Part shown: one piece after another, positions 1-12,192 of the stretch
Numbering within the stretch: the stretch's first letter is position 1
How the letters are laid out: each line of letters starts with the position of its first letter
Source of the DNA: Physcia stellaris
Taxonomy: Eukaryota > Ascomycota > Lecanoromycetes > Caliciales > Physciaceae
DNA: 64,000 bases
Reading direction: 5' to 3'
NCBI GenBank assembly: GCA_018902385.1
Contig: JABSSW010000041.1
Coordinates: forward strand, 1 to 64,000
Translations under genes and position numbers: made by a program
Notes under the pieces: generated by a model
The model's input: only the letters and a program-made list of their open reading frames with translations
Told to the model about the DNA's origin: nothing
The model's database searches: none

Positions 1-7
1 CCCTAAC
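1..7. repeat. telomere-type hexamer CCCTAA at the window edge
   Basis: The first seven bases read CCCTAAC, one copy of the C-rich strand of a TTAGGG telomere repeat plus one base. CC is almost absent elsewhere in the window and no further CC occurs before 1055, so a CCC at the very edge stands out. Read left to right, CCCTAA is the orientation expected at a left chromosome end. Only one copy is visible, so this could be chance or the last unit of an array cut off by the window edge. The helicase relic nearby supports a subtelomere. Confidence 0.4.
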
Positions 8-2090
8 TTTTGATCAGACATTGTTCATGAACAACGTCGACGTGATTTACGAAATAGTCTTCGAGTCATCACGATCTCGTAATGCGATCATGTTTGATTT
101 AAAGAATGATTTTGCTTAAATCGACAAATGCTTAAGCGATTTGCAAAGATTCGAAATCATCGAATAATTCATAGACAATCTTTATATGTTGAAATGATTT
201 GTTGATTGATTTTCAGTTCAAGATTTGAAACGTTTTCGTCATGACGCAATTCATTTTCTCGATCTGCAGACATTGAATTCGTTCATTCATGTTGATGAAC
301 ACATCACATTTTGAATTCAATCGAAACAAATGAATTTCGAAAACATGTTTCTATCTTTGAAACAACTCAATACTTTTCGAAATTTGACGATCGTTGTTCA
401 TGATAGTTTTTCAACAAATCACAAAAGATACTGTCAGCAACGAATTTACGATTATAATTCTCACAACTATCACAAGAAAAGCGTAGCGAAATATTCGAAG
501 AAAATTCGTTTTTTCATGTCTGTTGAATTGCTCTGAATGACTCACATGTCATCGTGAAATTGAATTGTTTTTTCGCATTGATATTTGACTCTCGATAGTT
601 TCGTGTTGAGTTGAAAATGAATGACGATTGACAGAAATGATGTTGTAATCAGCAAGTACATTGATAGAATTGCAAATATTGATTATTTTTCTCTTTGTTT
701 CGATCAGAAACAGCGTGACAACTTGAATGATTGTTAATGATTCGATTGTTCAAAACTAGAAAAACGCGCGACTTTGCTTGTGTTGCGCACGATAACAAAG
801 ACATGATGATTTAAATCAACAGCTTGACAACTCGAAACATTATCAATGTCATTCTGATTGTAATCGATGATAAGAACAATACTGAATTCAACAGATATGA
901 GCGATTGAATCGATGTATTCGTCAAGTTTGAAAATTTCATCTCGAATCGACATTGATGTCAGAAATTCTGATATTGATAATTTTTCGATTTTTTCTGTGA
1001 TTCTCAAGATAATTCTTGTCGTTTTACAAAATGCACTTTTCAGAATGTTCAATTCCGCGTGAAACCGTTCATAATTCAGTTTTTTCAATTTCATAATTCA
1101 GTTTTTCGACAAATTGTCAAGTTTTTCTCGTCTCATTCGATTTTCATAATTCAGTCCTGAATTACGAGCGTATTATGAATAGAATTTTCGATAAAATTAG
1201 AAATTGTCGACAAAGTGTTAATATTTGATTTTCTCGTTTTTCGCAAAAGCGATCAGCATTTTTGCTGATTATTGTTTTTGTGAATTCATTGATTGTTTTT
1301 GCATTGCGTTTTTCATTATTTTCATTCAAATCAATCGACTTTTTGAAACTTTTGTTCGTTTTTTTTTTTTCTTTCAGTTTCACATCTGGTCACATCACGA
1401 TAAAGAACTTCTTTTTTTCTGAAAGTCGATATTTCGATATCGATTCTTTTCTTAGCACGTGACTTTTTGAACGTTATCTCGCTGACGTTGCTGATGAATG
1501 AGACAGAAACAATGTTGATAATGAAGCTACGAAAATCGAATTCTATTTTATTCATAAGATTTCGACAAGATTTTGATAAAAACAAAATCGATTTTCAACA
1601 TCGAAAAATTGATCATGTTTATCATTTTATGTTTTTTTATTGTCGTGTAAAATATATGTGATTTCGATTCGAATGTTTTAAAATTAGAATATTTTTGTCT
1701 CGAGCTGATCAAAATTCTAGACGATGTTGAAATTGAGAAACTGAATTGTTTTTAACAGAGAGATATTGTTGAAAGATAATGCTCAATAAAATTAACGACT
1801 TTGAAAATTTTGCATGATTATTTTTTACACATGTAAATATCTTTTAGCAATGATTGCATAAAACACGAATAAATCATGATGCTATCTCAAATTTATCAAA
1901 TATCATCGACTCAAACTCATCAGTGAACATACTAAAACAAAAATAAACAATGTTAAATATATGTCACTATCGAAGTCGAAAAAAAGTTGAAATTAAACAA
2001 ATTGAACGAAAATTGACATACGAAAATTCGATTTAAATACGAGAGAAATATTCGCATCAAAAGTCATTTATCTAATATTTATAAAAATCA
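8..2090. other. no gene recognised; hypermutated AT-rich sequence
   Basis: I see no supported gene. Open frames here are short and show no family resemblance. The stretch has no GG or CC between 4 and 1054. A 13-base word, ttcataattcagt, occurs three times between about 1068 and 1157, as a small local duplication. Confidence 0.5.
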
Positions 2091-2099
2091 ATTCATTAA

Positions 2100-3400
2100 T
2101 TGCCTCGATGAATTTCTGTCTTCAAACAATTTTTACAGTCGTCGTTAGTGCTGTTGTTACGCAGACTATCAACAATATCAAAACAAAAATATATCAGAAT
2201 TTACAACACAATCAGCAAAACAATGATCAGTCTGATCAGTCAAAATTTTCTGATCTTTCAGATTTGTCTGATCGAAATTTCAGCATTGACAGAAGTTCAT
2301 TTTGATGTTCAGATGATTCGAACTTTTTGATTTCAAATCGTTTGCATTTTATAAATCGAATTCTGTGATTGAGCATGACAAAAATATCTATTATCGTGAT
2401 GTTCGTCTCTTTTGTAAAAAGTTCAAAAGCTAACTGTTATCAAGAATGAAAAGTTGATTTGAGTCAATTTGAATATTTGTTTTTTGACTACGCATTCGTC
2501 TGATCGATTGCAAAGTTGAACGTTTCGAATCAAGTCGATTTGTGTGATTTTTGACTTGAAAATGATTGAGTCAAGAAATTTCGATTACGTTTTAAATTTG
2601 ATCATTTTGTCGATGTCGATGTTCTCATTTCTCAGATTTTAGATGATATACTTTAGTCGAGATTTGAAATGAACGCGAGCTGTTCAGCTATGTGCAACAG
2701 ATTGTTAATTACGTCATGAATATCGATTTTCAGAACACGCGATAAAAATCAACTTAAATATGAAGAAATTTGAATTCTGATTTAAAGCGTGAAATTCTGA
2801 TGTCGAGTGAGATTATCTCGCTCGCAAATATTCTGCATATAATTAAAAACAGAAAAGAAATTTGACAAACGTTTTACATTTACGATAAAGATCAAGACGA
2901 TCACAGCGATCGAAATCGACGTTTTAATCGTCAAATCAACAAACTTAATCGACTAAACAGCAATCGTGACAGTTATTTAACGTTCGACGACATTTGCGCT
3001 CTCTACTTTTATACTATTCGTTGTTTAATTTATATCTTGCAAGTTCGACTTACGATAATCAGAAATATCAATATCGCAATTGTAATCAGCAATCAAACAA
3101 CGTCAAAGATCAGCAATATCAATCTGTTTTTATTTTTGCATCTCAGTTGTCAACTGTACGTCAGTTTTTTCGTCTAATCAGCGAAAACACGTCCGATTTC
3201 AGAAATCAGAATTTACATTCAAAAACAGATTTTTATCGTCATTTTGAAAGCTATTATATTTGTGAATTTACGCTTGTTCAAAACATCAAATCGATGATTG
3301 ATTCATATTTTCAAATTTTCTGTTATCTCGTCGCAATTCGAAATAGTTATTTCTATTCATCATGTCGTCTTTTCAGTCAGCAAGAATTTTTTACTTAAGC
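2100..3400 (+). mobile_element. Gag-like fossil of a Ty3/Gypsy LTR retrotransposon
   Basis: A Gln/Asn-rich start (from about 2108) is followed by a Ser/Asp/Leu run (2220-2290) lying where fungal Gypsy Gag proteins carry a Gly/Pro-rich linker. Then comes a block containing KNIYYRDVRLF (about 2380-2415), which resembles the conserved core that follows the linker in those Gags. A Gln/Asn/Tyr-rich tail lies near 3050-3130. I saw no protease, reverse transcriptase or integrase beside it and no clear LTRs, so only the Gag part seems to be left. It is broken in many places and heavily hypermutated, which suggests an old copy. The assignment rests on the order of the segments and one motif remembered from the family. 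Confidence 0.5.
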
Positions 3401-3599
3401 GAACTGACGATATCAAACTCACTGTATAAGCTCATTTGATGAATATTTCTATTTCAGTTATTTTGATTCGAAACAATCGAAATCAAATTATTCAAATTAG
3501 ATTTTTGCAATGTTCGGCTAAATCACATCACAGAACTAAATGTTTCAATCATTTTTCAAATCAGCGCTGACGATGTCATGAGCGTGAAATATCTGACAA

Positions 3600-4330
3600 C
3601 TATAAAGTTTCAATTTATTCACAAGAATGACTGATTTAAAAAAATGCTTGTTTTTGATCTTTTTCGACGTTTTCACATTTTTCGAAAATTTTTTCTTCGC
3701 TTCAGAATTCAATCGCAAAGACAAAAAAGAAATAACTAGATTTTGAAAATTGCTCTGCAAAATCATCTTGCTTTACAAAATTATTGCTTGCAGACCGATC
3801 ATGCTCAAAACATCAAGAATTTTATACATAGCAATAAAGAAAGTACACAGCATTAATTTCTTGATTTTGAATCGTCTTTTTTGTTTTTTGTTTTGTTTTT
3901 TTTTTCAATATCTTTTTCGAATCATTTTTTATTCACGATGTCATTTCTTGAATGACGAAATGTCTCGTCGTGAACGTAAATCTTCTCGTCATGAATGTGA
4001 ATTGTACGAATGAACGTTAATGCATCGTACTTCTTTTATTGCTATGTACAAAAATCTTGATGTTTTGTGTTTGATCGATTTGTAAATTTTTTGCATGAGC
4101 GAAATAGCTCAACAAAGCAACTTTCAGAATCTGATCATTTTTCTTGTCTTCGTGATTGAATTAAGAAGCGAAAACAAAAAAATTTCGAACAAAAATGACA
4201 AACAAAGTCTCATACAGAAGTGAAAAAGTCGAAAGAAATCAAAAAGTGAATGAGCGAAACAAAGAAAAAAAAAAGATGAAAAATGAAAGAAATGAAATAT
4301 TGATTTTTATTTAACGAGAAGATCAATTTT
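3600..4330. repeat. long imperfect inverted repeat (hairpin-capable)
   Basis: The left arm (about 3600-3860) and right arm (about 4015-4330) are imperfect reverse complements around a loop of about 150 bases. The best matching part is 3802-3855 against 4018-4072, sharing for example aaaacatcaaga and tacatagcaataaa. The match continues outward through 3660-3800 against 4075-4210. The right arm lies just past the 3' end of the helicase relic, so the left arm may be an inverted copy of its 3' flank. Transcripts across it could fold into a long hairpin. Confidence 0.65.
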
Positions 4331-4399
4331 TCAAATTCTATTCAGTTCGTCATTTCTGTAATAACATTCTCGTTCAGTCTGAACGAACTTTGATAATTA

Positions 4400-7300
4400 T
4401 TTCATTTTCGAATATTATCTCGATCATTATTTTTTAATTTCAATTTTTTTCACATTTTCATCATCATTTGATACATGTTTATGCTCTCATCGTGTTCGTT
4501 GATTTCAATAGTAATTCACATTGTTTCAATTCATTTCGATCGACATTCGTTTTCGCATCTGATCGCGAAATTTTTCTTGAACATGAATCAACATTGTCAA
4601 TAACTCGATTATCACATTTTGATATTGACAATGCTTTTTTTGTTTGAAAACACGCTCGTATCTTTTCACATTGCTTGTTTCAATCTTTTTCTTCACTGAT
4701 TACATCATTTTTGCGACACAAAACAAATATTACATTCTTCGTACAGTTTCAACGTTTTGTCACGTCGAATTCGCTGTTTACGTTTCTGATATTTTGTTCG
4801 AATCAAAAACAATTCTCGATTTGACAGTGAAACATGAAATGATCGCTTTCTTGCGTCTGTTCTGTGATGAAACAATATACACATCGCTCACGTAAACGAT
4901 TCAATGTTTGTCGCATGATTTGTATGTTTGCTTGCGCATTTCGAACTTTCTGTTGATGACGAATCACGATGATGTTCATGATGATGTTCTTGCATGTAAT
5001 CGAAATAACACGATTTGTTCGCGATGATGAATATTCATCTTGTGACAACATCGCATAGACGAAAATGCAATCTCGATGTTTTGATGTATTTGATATCGAA
5101 TTTGCATTTTTCGCTTTCATTGTTTTTTTATTTTCACAATTTTCACACGTTTGTTCGCTCATCTCACAGTTGTTTCGATTGATTTTGTCATTCAAATAAA
5201 GATTCAGCATCATTCGTTTGCACAACGCTTTCAAATATCTATTGATTCAGTGACGATTGATATCGATATAAAATTTGACATGATTTTTTTTTCTTTGTTC
5301 GATCTCGAATAATCATCGCTTGACTTGTGACGTCATTTCTTTTCGCACGTTCATTTTCTTGACTGTAATCGAGCAAAAATCGTAACTCATTGACGTAAAT
5401 AATTCATCGAATATGCGAAACATCAATTCTCATTTCGAACGCACTGATAACGACAATAATGTTACGTTGACTGTCGACAACAAAACGTTCGAACACGTTT
5501 GTCTTGTTTTCAATCTCGTGAAAATATGCATCACAATCAATAGATGCTGTCAACGATTGACAATCATTGATTTGATTGCTGTAAATAACTATTTTCTCAC
5601 GATCGATCAATCGATTTTGCGCTTCGCGAATGAATCGCAACAGATTCGTGTTTTGCTGATCGTCTGTACGTTCTCGAATGTGATATGTGCGATATCGAAT
5701 GTTTGTTCGCGTGATTTTGACTCGAAATATCTGAATTTCGTTGAATCGTAATCACATTTTTTCAGAAAACGCTTTTCGTCGATGAAAAGCAATGTGACTG
5801 TCAACATCACAATAGATATTCGCGTTCTGTTCAGTTCACTCAATTTTTGTAATTGAAAACGAAAATCGTATCGCTCGTTCAATACAACATGACACTCGTC
5901 AATCACAATTCGATTCAATCGCTTTTGTCTCTGAATACGATTCAGAAATCGAATGAAATCATCATTTCGAACGCTTTTCGAAATGATCAATACGATTCGA
6001 ACATCGTTTGATGAGTTTTCGTTTTTTCATTCTCGACAATCAATGTTTACTTTTCGACATCGTCGATGCAAATCTTGTCGTAATGCAATCAATGAAATCA
6101 TCATCTGTTTCAAATCGTTAATATTCATTTCTGACGTCTGTTCGTTTTACTTGACTACTTACAATGATCACGCTTTCGAATTCACAAAACATCGACAACA
6201 TAAACAATACGCTTTTGTTTTCTTCGATAGACATAACGGTTAAAATACGCGCGTGATCGACGAGAATGACTTTCAAAACAATCTTTTGCAATTTTCGAAA
6301 TTTCGCTTGTTTGTTTCATGCAACATTTGACGCAATTTCATGCGTAAATTCGTCGTTTCTAGTTCTCGTTGTCGTTTTCGTCGCTCAGATTTCGTTTTTT
6401 TTTTTCTGTTCTGCTTGCTCGCGTTTGCTTTTCGTATGCACATTCGCATTCGGAATTTGAAATTCTCAAAGACGATGTCAGCTTTCGCTGACTTTGCGAT
6501 ATTGTTGTCGTCTTTTTGTCATCTTTTCGTCTCGTTTTCGAATATTACGAACATACATCATGCTCGCAATATGCGTGTTATGTTCGACTTGCAAATTTTC
6601 AATATCGTCTTTTTTCGTTTTATCATTTAAATTTTCTTCGTCAAGCTCAAAACGTTCTTTTTCTTCTTTCAGATATCGACGACTGATGACGATATTGATA
6701 TTTCGTCATGATTGTAATGTTAATTCTTCGTCTAATTCTTTTTCGCTGATTCGTTTCATTTCTCGACTTATTCGTGTGAATGTTCATGAACGATTTCGAG
6801 CATCGATATGTCATATGTTTCATTGTCGACAAAATTTCTCGTCGCTGTTTATGTGTTGCAATGCATTTCACGTTGATCGTATTAATCACGCGTTTCATAT
6901 CAACAATGCATTCATTTCTTGAGACAAAAATCGATGAATCACTTTTTTCTGATCATTGATGTTGTATTCTTTATGATATCGAGTGATCAGTTCGATCTGA
7001 CATTTTTCAAACACATTACAATCATATTCATTCGCAAGAAACATGTTACGTTTTTGACTTTTTCGAAATTTCATTCACACATGCTCAAAAACTCAGATTC
7101 ACGCGCGTTTTGTTTTCACATTCATTGCATCAACGTGATCAATAATTCATGAAAATGATCGATCAATTCGTATCAATTTTCGCATTTGACTTTATTGATT
7201 TTTTCACGTCTGTGTTGCAATACTTTGAAATTCAGCAATCGATCATTCAATCATGTTCGTTCATTCATCGATTACAGATTTCGATCGTCTTCGACAAAAT

Positions 7301-9004
7301 TATGATCAATATTTTCTCGCGTGAAGTCATCTCGTAATTTCTTTCACGAAATTCTCGAAAATTTCGTTTCTGAATTGTACATCATCTTTTTCAACGCTCG
7401 ATATGCTTTGAACATCAATTCATGAATCAGATTTCGCAATTGAGACATGCTGAACTCGATTTGCTTGTATCGAATCTGATTTTTCATTCAATCGATATTG
7501 TCGGAAATTGTACTGATGTAATGAATTTTCATGTCGTATGCACGACGATCGAGAATTCATTGCATTGCAATGACTGTTTCGAATCATGCATTGATCAACA
7601 AGTCGAACAATCGATTTTAACATATTCAGTTCTTTTTTGATTCAGTCACGAATTCTTTCTCGATCAACTGAAATGTCGTTTGAATGATCATAAATCGCGC
7701 CATTTTGATTATCTGAAACATGATGAGAAAATACTCGTGAACATTGCGTCATTTTTGAATTTTGATTGTCAAAATCGTCATTGCGCATAACATGAATAAT
7801 TCATAATTTTTGTTTCGACATTGACGTTTCAGTAAAGTCAAACAAAATCGCAAACACGCTGCTTTCAATTCTTGTAATCGAATGATTGTGACTTGATTCG
7901 ACACATCATCGTCGCTACTGTTGTCGATATCTGTGATGATATTCGATCGATCGCTATCGTTGTCGCTGTTGTTACTGTTCGAACGATGATGACTTTTATG
8001 TTGAATACGTCGATTACGAAAACGTCGAGTTTGTTTGATCATGTTATCAAAACATTCTTGTTCGAATGTTTCGAATCGATATTTGAATTCTTCTTTTTCG
8101 TCGTGTCGTATACGCACGAACAATGCGATCATTTGTTTTCATGAACGCGTGTAATTCTTGACGACGTCGAAATGCATATACGATTGCAATGATCGACATT
8201 TAATTTGCTGAATTTCATTGCGCATCATTTTCTATGCGCAAATAATATTTCGTCTGTTTCTTAATCGTTTGTTGATTGTGACGTAACATGCTATTCATGA
8301 CATTTCACACAATAAATATCAATGATTTTTGATTCGCATCAGAAATTTTGATCAAATTCATCAACGTTTGTCGATTTAAAATTTTCAAATACGATCGTCA
8401 TTTCATTGTGTTCAATCACGACGAGAATTCGATATCTTCTTGACGATTTTGAATTTTCTGAATACTTTTTGAATCATCGCTTGTTGAATTTTTCGAATTT
8501 GTCGTTTTGTCTTCGCGATGACATCGTTAAATTGAATATTTTTTGTCGTTGCTCTTATCGATTCTATACGAAAAAATTGCTGACGTGTCATTGATTAAAC
8601 ATCTGCTGACATCTTATCGAAATTCATGTTTCGTTTTGAGTATTTTTCGTTTTGTAAATAAATCGTGATCGTCGTTCTGAATGCTGTTTTGCACGATGAT
8701 TCTTTATCGTATTGATTCTCAAAACGATGTAATAGCAAAATGACTCGACTGTACACGTTCATTTATCGTAATACATTTTCAATTCTGAAATAGACTTCTT
8801 TATCTGTTGAATTTGTTCGAATTGAGCAGAATTCTGTATTATCGTTTTCGTTTGAATTTCGCATTTGATTTTTGCGACTTCTTTGCGTGATAATTGATGT
8901 TGCTTTCGTAAATGATTTGCGACATGTTGAAATCAAACAGCATGTTGACATTGTTTGCAAATAGCGATTTGTCATTGAAACGAAATGTGAAAATATTGAT
9001 TCAT
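4400..9004 (-). pseudogene. telomere-linked RecQ-type helicase, hypermutated relic
   Basis: This is a relic of a large fungal subtelomeric RecQ-like DNA helicase (ATP-driven 3'-5' unwinding). I chose ATG 9004-9002 because MNQYFHISFH leads straight into a C2H2 module: CKQC near 8950-8959, HLRKQH at 8897-8914. A second module has Cys at 8755 and 8737 and His at 8698 and 8683. The conserved middle domain includes YKQIEFSMSQLRNLIHEL (about 7405-7475). The RecQ core follows: motif I reads SIEENKS (6231-6211) where the family has P-T-G-x-G-K-S. Motif Ia is LIALRQD (about 6092), motif II DECH is intact (5889-5900), and motif VI reads QENERAKRND (5332-5361) for Q-E-S-G-R-A-G-R-D-G. The C-terminus has RCVYC and CNICFVSQK (about 4710-4735). 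Several in-frame TGA codons replace Trp or Arg, and frame changes lie near 5725 and in an A-run near 5285. Mutated ATP-binding and arginine-finger residues mean it cannot work. The 3' end is approximate. Confidence 0.9.
6105..6162 (-). other. 58-nt spliceosomal intron inside the helicase relic
   Basis: On the minus strand the segment begins GTAAGT (6162-6157), has a branch-like TATTAAC, and ends AAACAG (6110-6105). Removing it joins the frame that carries motif I (...FCEFESVII) to the frame that carries motif Ia (...SLIALRQDLHRRC), exactly where RecQ proteins run on without a gap. The length and signals are typical of fungal introns. It explains one of the frame changes in the gene, and its splice sites survived the mutation, as AG/GT contexts were only partly hit. 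Confidence 0.8.
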
Positions 9005-9595
9005 TGTATTGAATTGATTACATCGACTTCGATGAGTATTTTGTGCAACGATCGTTGTGTTGAATTTTGCAGTCTACGACTGTGTATGACGTATTTGTGA
9101 TTGTCGATAAAGAGAAAATTGTAATTAATCTCGAGAATTAAAAAGTCGTGACGTACACGATATAAAAAAATAATTTTGACATATTTCAATCAAAACTCGA
9201 AAAAAATCGATGTGCAAAAAAGAAACGCATTTCACGTCTCTAATTCTATTTTTGTATTACAGATTGAATTTCGAAGCATTTTTCTTCTCATCATTGTTCA
9301 CAAGAATGTTTCTAAAAAAGAAAACTTTTATTTCTGTTTTTTACAGCAAGAGCGAAACATTGCATTGATGTTTGAAAAATTTTGAACAATGATCATTGTT
9401 TTTATTTTATTTATTTGTAATTTCAATGATGTTGATTTCAAACCTGTCATCTTTTCGACTAGACAAATAATTGTGAACTTTTAAAAAATTTTGTATTGAT
9501 ATTTTCATTAATTATAAATCATTTACTCATTTGAAAATTTTATAACTAAATTCAGATACAATTTCAATTCAATTTTCGTCTTTCAACAAACATCA
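9005..9595. other. 5' flank of the helicase relic; nothing else recognised
   Basis: AT-rich sequence upstream of the helicase start. A promoter would be expected here, but I see no motif that I can defend. The first 180 bases hold open frames on both strands with no family resemblance. Confidence 0.4.
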
Positions 9596-9599
9596 ATTT

Positions 9600-9990
9600 C
9601 AATGATTCAGAAATTGACGATTTCAAAAGCGATTGACGTGTCGATATTAAGAAAAAAAAATCTTCAAGCGCAAGCCTTGAATTTCTAAACTCGAAAAAAA
9701 TGATTTGTATTAATATTGAAAAGTTTTGCATAAAAACATTCGAATCTTGTCGAAATGAAACTCAATCATGATTGATGATTTTCTTTTTTTCGAAATCGTT
9801 CATTTCAATTAGTCGTTTTTCTACATATTATTTTTCATATTTTTCACAATACGTTGTCGTCGACAGAATCAGTCGTTCTGTTCGTCCGAAATCATCTGAA
9901 CAAGAACAAATATTTTATACTCGTCACATTCAAAATCGTGATTGATTTTTTCTTTCGAATCGTGTTCTTATCGACAATAATAGTAACAAT
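9600..9990. repeat. direct repeat copy A (partner at 12640-13010)
   Basis: It matches 12640-13010 in the same orientation. Shared stretches include gtgtcgatattaag, tcaagcgcaagc, tgtattaatattgaaaag and tatactcgtca, interrupted mainly by transitions and small length changes. The partner sits immediately upstream, in minus-strand sense, of a LINE RNase H relic. Both copies may therefore derive from the region of a LINE preceding its RNase H domain, but no reverse transcriptase motif is secure. Confidence 0.7.
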
Positions 9991-11260
9991 AATAGTTTTT
10001 TTCATATATCGATTCGCATTCTTGCGAGCATATGCGAATTCTAACTATGACGTTTTTGTCTAAACATCGTATTATTTATAGATTAAATACAAAAACGTCG
10101 TCTCTTTTGTACGCTTGTGATTTTCAATTCGAACACTTTACAAAATCAATTTGAGCTGTACGCTTGAATGCGAGTCGCTTTTGACTGAATGTTTTTAAAT
10201 GCTCGAACTGCTAATCTGCTCGTTGATATGTTTTTTCGTCTGTTTTGTCGACTTTTGAGCGATTTGTCGAGTCGCTTTTATGACTTCTTCTGTCGTCTGA
10301 CAATGAATCACTGAAATTCTCAAATATTTCAGCTGAATCTGTCTGATCTGTCCGTTCTTCGAGAGTTTTCAATTTTCAAAAATTCGAAATCGACGATGAT
10401 AAATTTGATTATAATAAAAATCTCATCGATGCGATTGCTGAGCAACGATATCAGATCGTCGAACATTTTCACGTTCAGATAAATTCTATCGCTTGTATCG
10501 TTGTTTAATGATATCGTTCATTTCTCTGATAATTTTATTTCAGAAAACTTCAACACGTCGACGATAATGAGTGAAAACTGACTTCATGAACGACTGTGAA
10601 AGAAATCGTTTGAAATTCATGAATTGAGAAAAAAAGAATCGATTTTTTCATTTCGACGTATTTTCTGACTGAGTCTGAATACTAGTTTCGCGAAAACGAC
10701 GTTGATGTACTTTCGAAATATCGATATTAAATCACGTCAAAATTTCATGTTTATGTAAAATTTGTTTCTGATGTCGTCGTTCACAGATATCGTCGATTTT
10801 CTTTTCATTTTCGTTTCGAAAAACTTTATCACATCATCAAACGTGATGAAATCTATGTCGTGCGAGCGATTTCGAAATCATTGATCAAACATTTTGAGTG
10901 AGTCGTTCGTGACTTTAAAAACTGATGAGAAAGCGTTGTGAAAACAAGTTGAAATGATGAAAAGTGACGAAAACAACGCTGTGTCAATGACTAGATATAA
11001 GCGAAATGTGATGAAATAAAAAAACAAATGAAATGTCGAAATATGAAAATTGATCGTCTCGTAAAGTTGCTGAGTGAGAATTTAAAATGTTGCTCGAAAA
11101 TTAAGATTCAAATTGTTCGTTCAATCATTTATATTTTGAGAAATTGATTGTTTGATTCGTCTGAAAGCTGATTATTTGATTCGTTTATTCAGCTTTCGTT
11201 GCTGTGAGAATTCGTTTCAGTTTTCTGTGTTTCGAATGCAAACAATGTCGATTTCTCAAT
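9978..11260 (+). repeat. 1.28-kb inverted duplication, left arm
   Basis: This segment is the reverse complement of 21741-23028, followed by eye along its whole length with many transitions and few gaps. Clear anchors are gacgtttttgtctaaaca near 10049, tttaaatgctcgaactgcta near 10196, and ttcatgtttatgtaaaattt near 10743. The match begins abruptly near 9978, at the edge of repeat copy A. No protein family is recognised; the minus strand has a charged, Gln/Lys-rich character. It is probably one copy of a dispersed element present twice in opposite orientation. Confidence 0.8.
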
Positions 11261-12190
11261 CTCTTTTCTCGCATTCGGCGTTGATTTCGTTATTCGAATG
11301 TGTCGAAAAGTCGTCATTTCGTCTTTTGATTCAGTTTCAATTCGAATTTCTTCAATCATTTTTCAAACGAAAAAGATGTACAAAAATCTTTCACGTTCTC
11401 GATCGCGTCAATGACAATGTGCATATGAAAGCTAATTTTCACTGTTTCGTCTTTTGACATTCATTCGAGATTTGATCATGAAACATATTTCGAGAATGTT
11501 GAATCGAAATTTGTTATTTCAAAAAATTCATTCAATGTCTGTTTAAAAGTCGAAAATTTCGTGATTTGAAATTTCGACAATTTCACTGTGCAATTGCAAA
11601 ACTGAAATAACAAATCTGATTTTATCACGAATGCTGTGATCAATCTGACTAATGTCGAATTATTTGAAAACTTTTCTTTGTCAGTCACAAATCTTGTTTT
11701 GTAAATCTCGTCTTTAAGTTTTGCTCATTTGAGACATTGCAATAACACATGCTGTACGTTCTTCATTTCGTCGCAATTGCAGCGATTTGCTGTTCGCTTT
11801 TTCGATTTTATATTGTTAATTGATCAGATTGATCTTTTCGATTCTGAATTGAATGAGAACAAAAATTTGAAATTTTTCAAATTTTTGAATTTGTCTAAAT
11901 TTCTTTTCGTGAAATATTCGTACAATTTAAAAAATGTTCATTTTTGTCTGCTTTCTTTTCACTTGTTTATTCATTTTTTATCTGTTCATCGTTTAACGCA
12001 AAACATCGATGTTGAAATCAGAATGTGAATTTCGAGAAATCGAGAAACTGCATCGTCAAAGTCTTTTTTTTTTTCAGTTCGTTGTTTTTTTTGTCATAAT
12101 ATCTGTCAGTTCGTTGCTCGAAACATTTATGTGAACGAAAATTCAATGAAAAATAATGCTGTGTTTGACACAGAGTTCGCGATGTAACTT
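11261..12190. other. weak continuation of the inverted duplication, then unassigned
   Basis: Traces of similarity to the reverse complement of 21480-21740 run on to about 11460. From there to 12190 I recognise nothing. On the minus strand this would be the region 3' of the LINE RNase H relic, but no zinc-knuckle or end sequence is clear. Confidence 0.35.
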
Positions 12191-12192
12191 CA

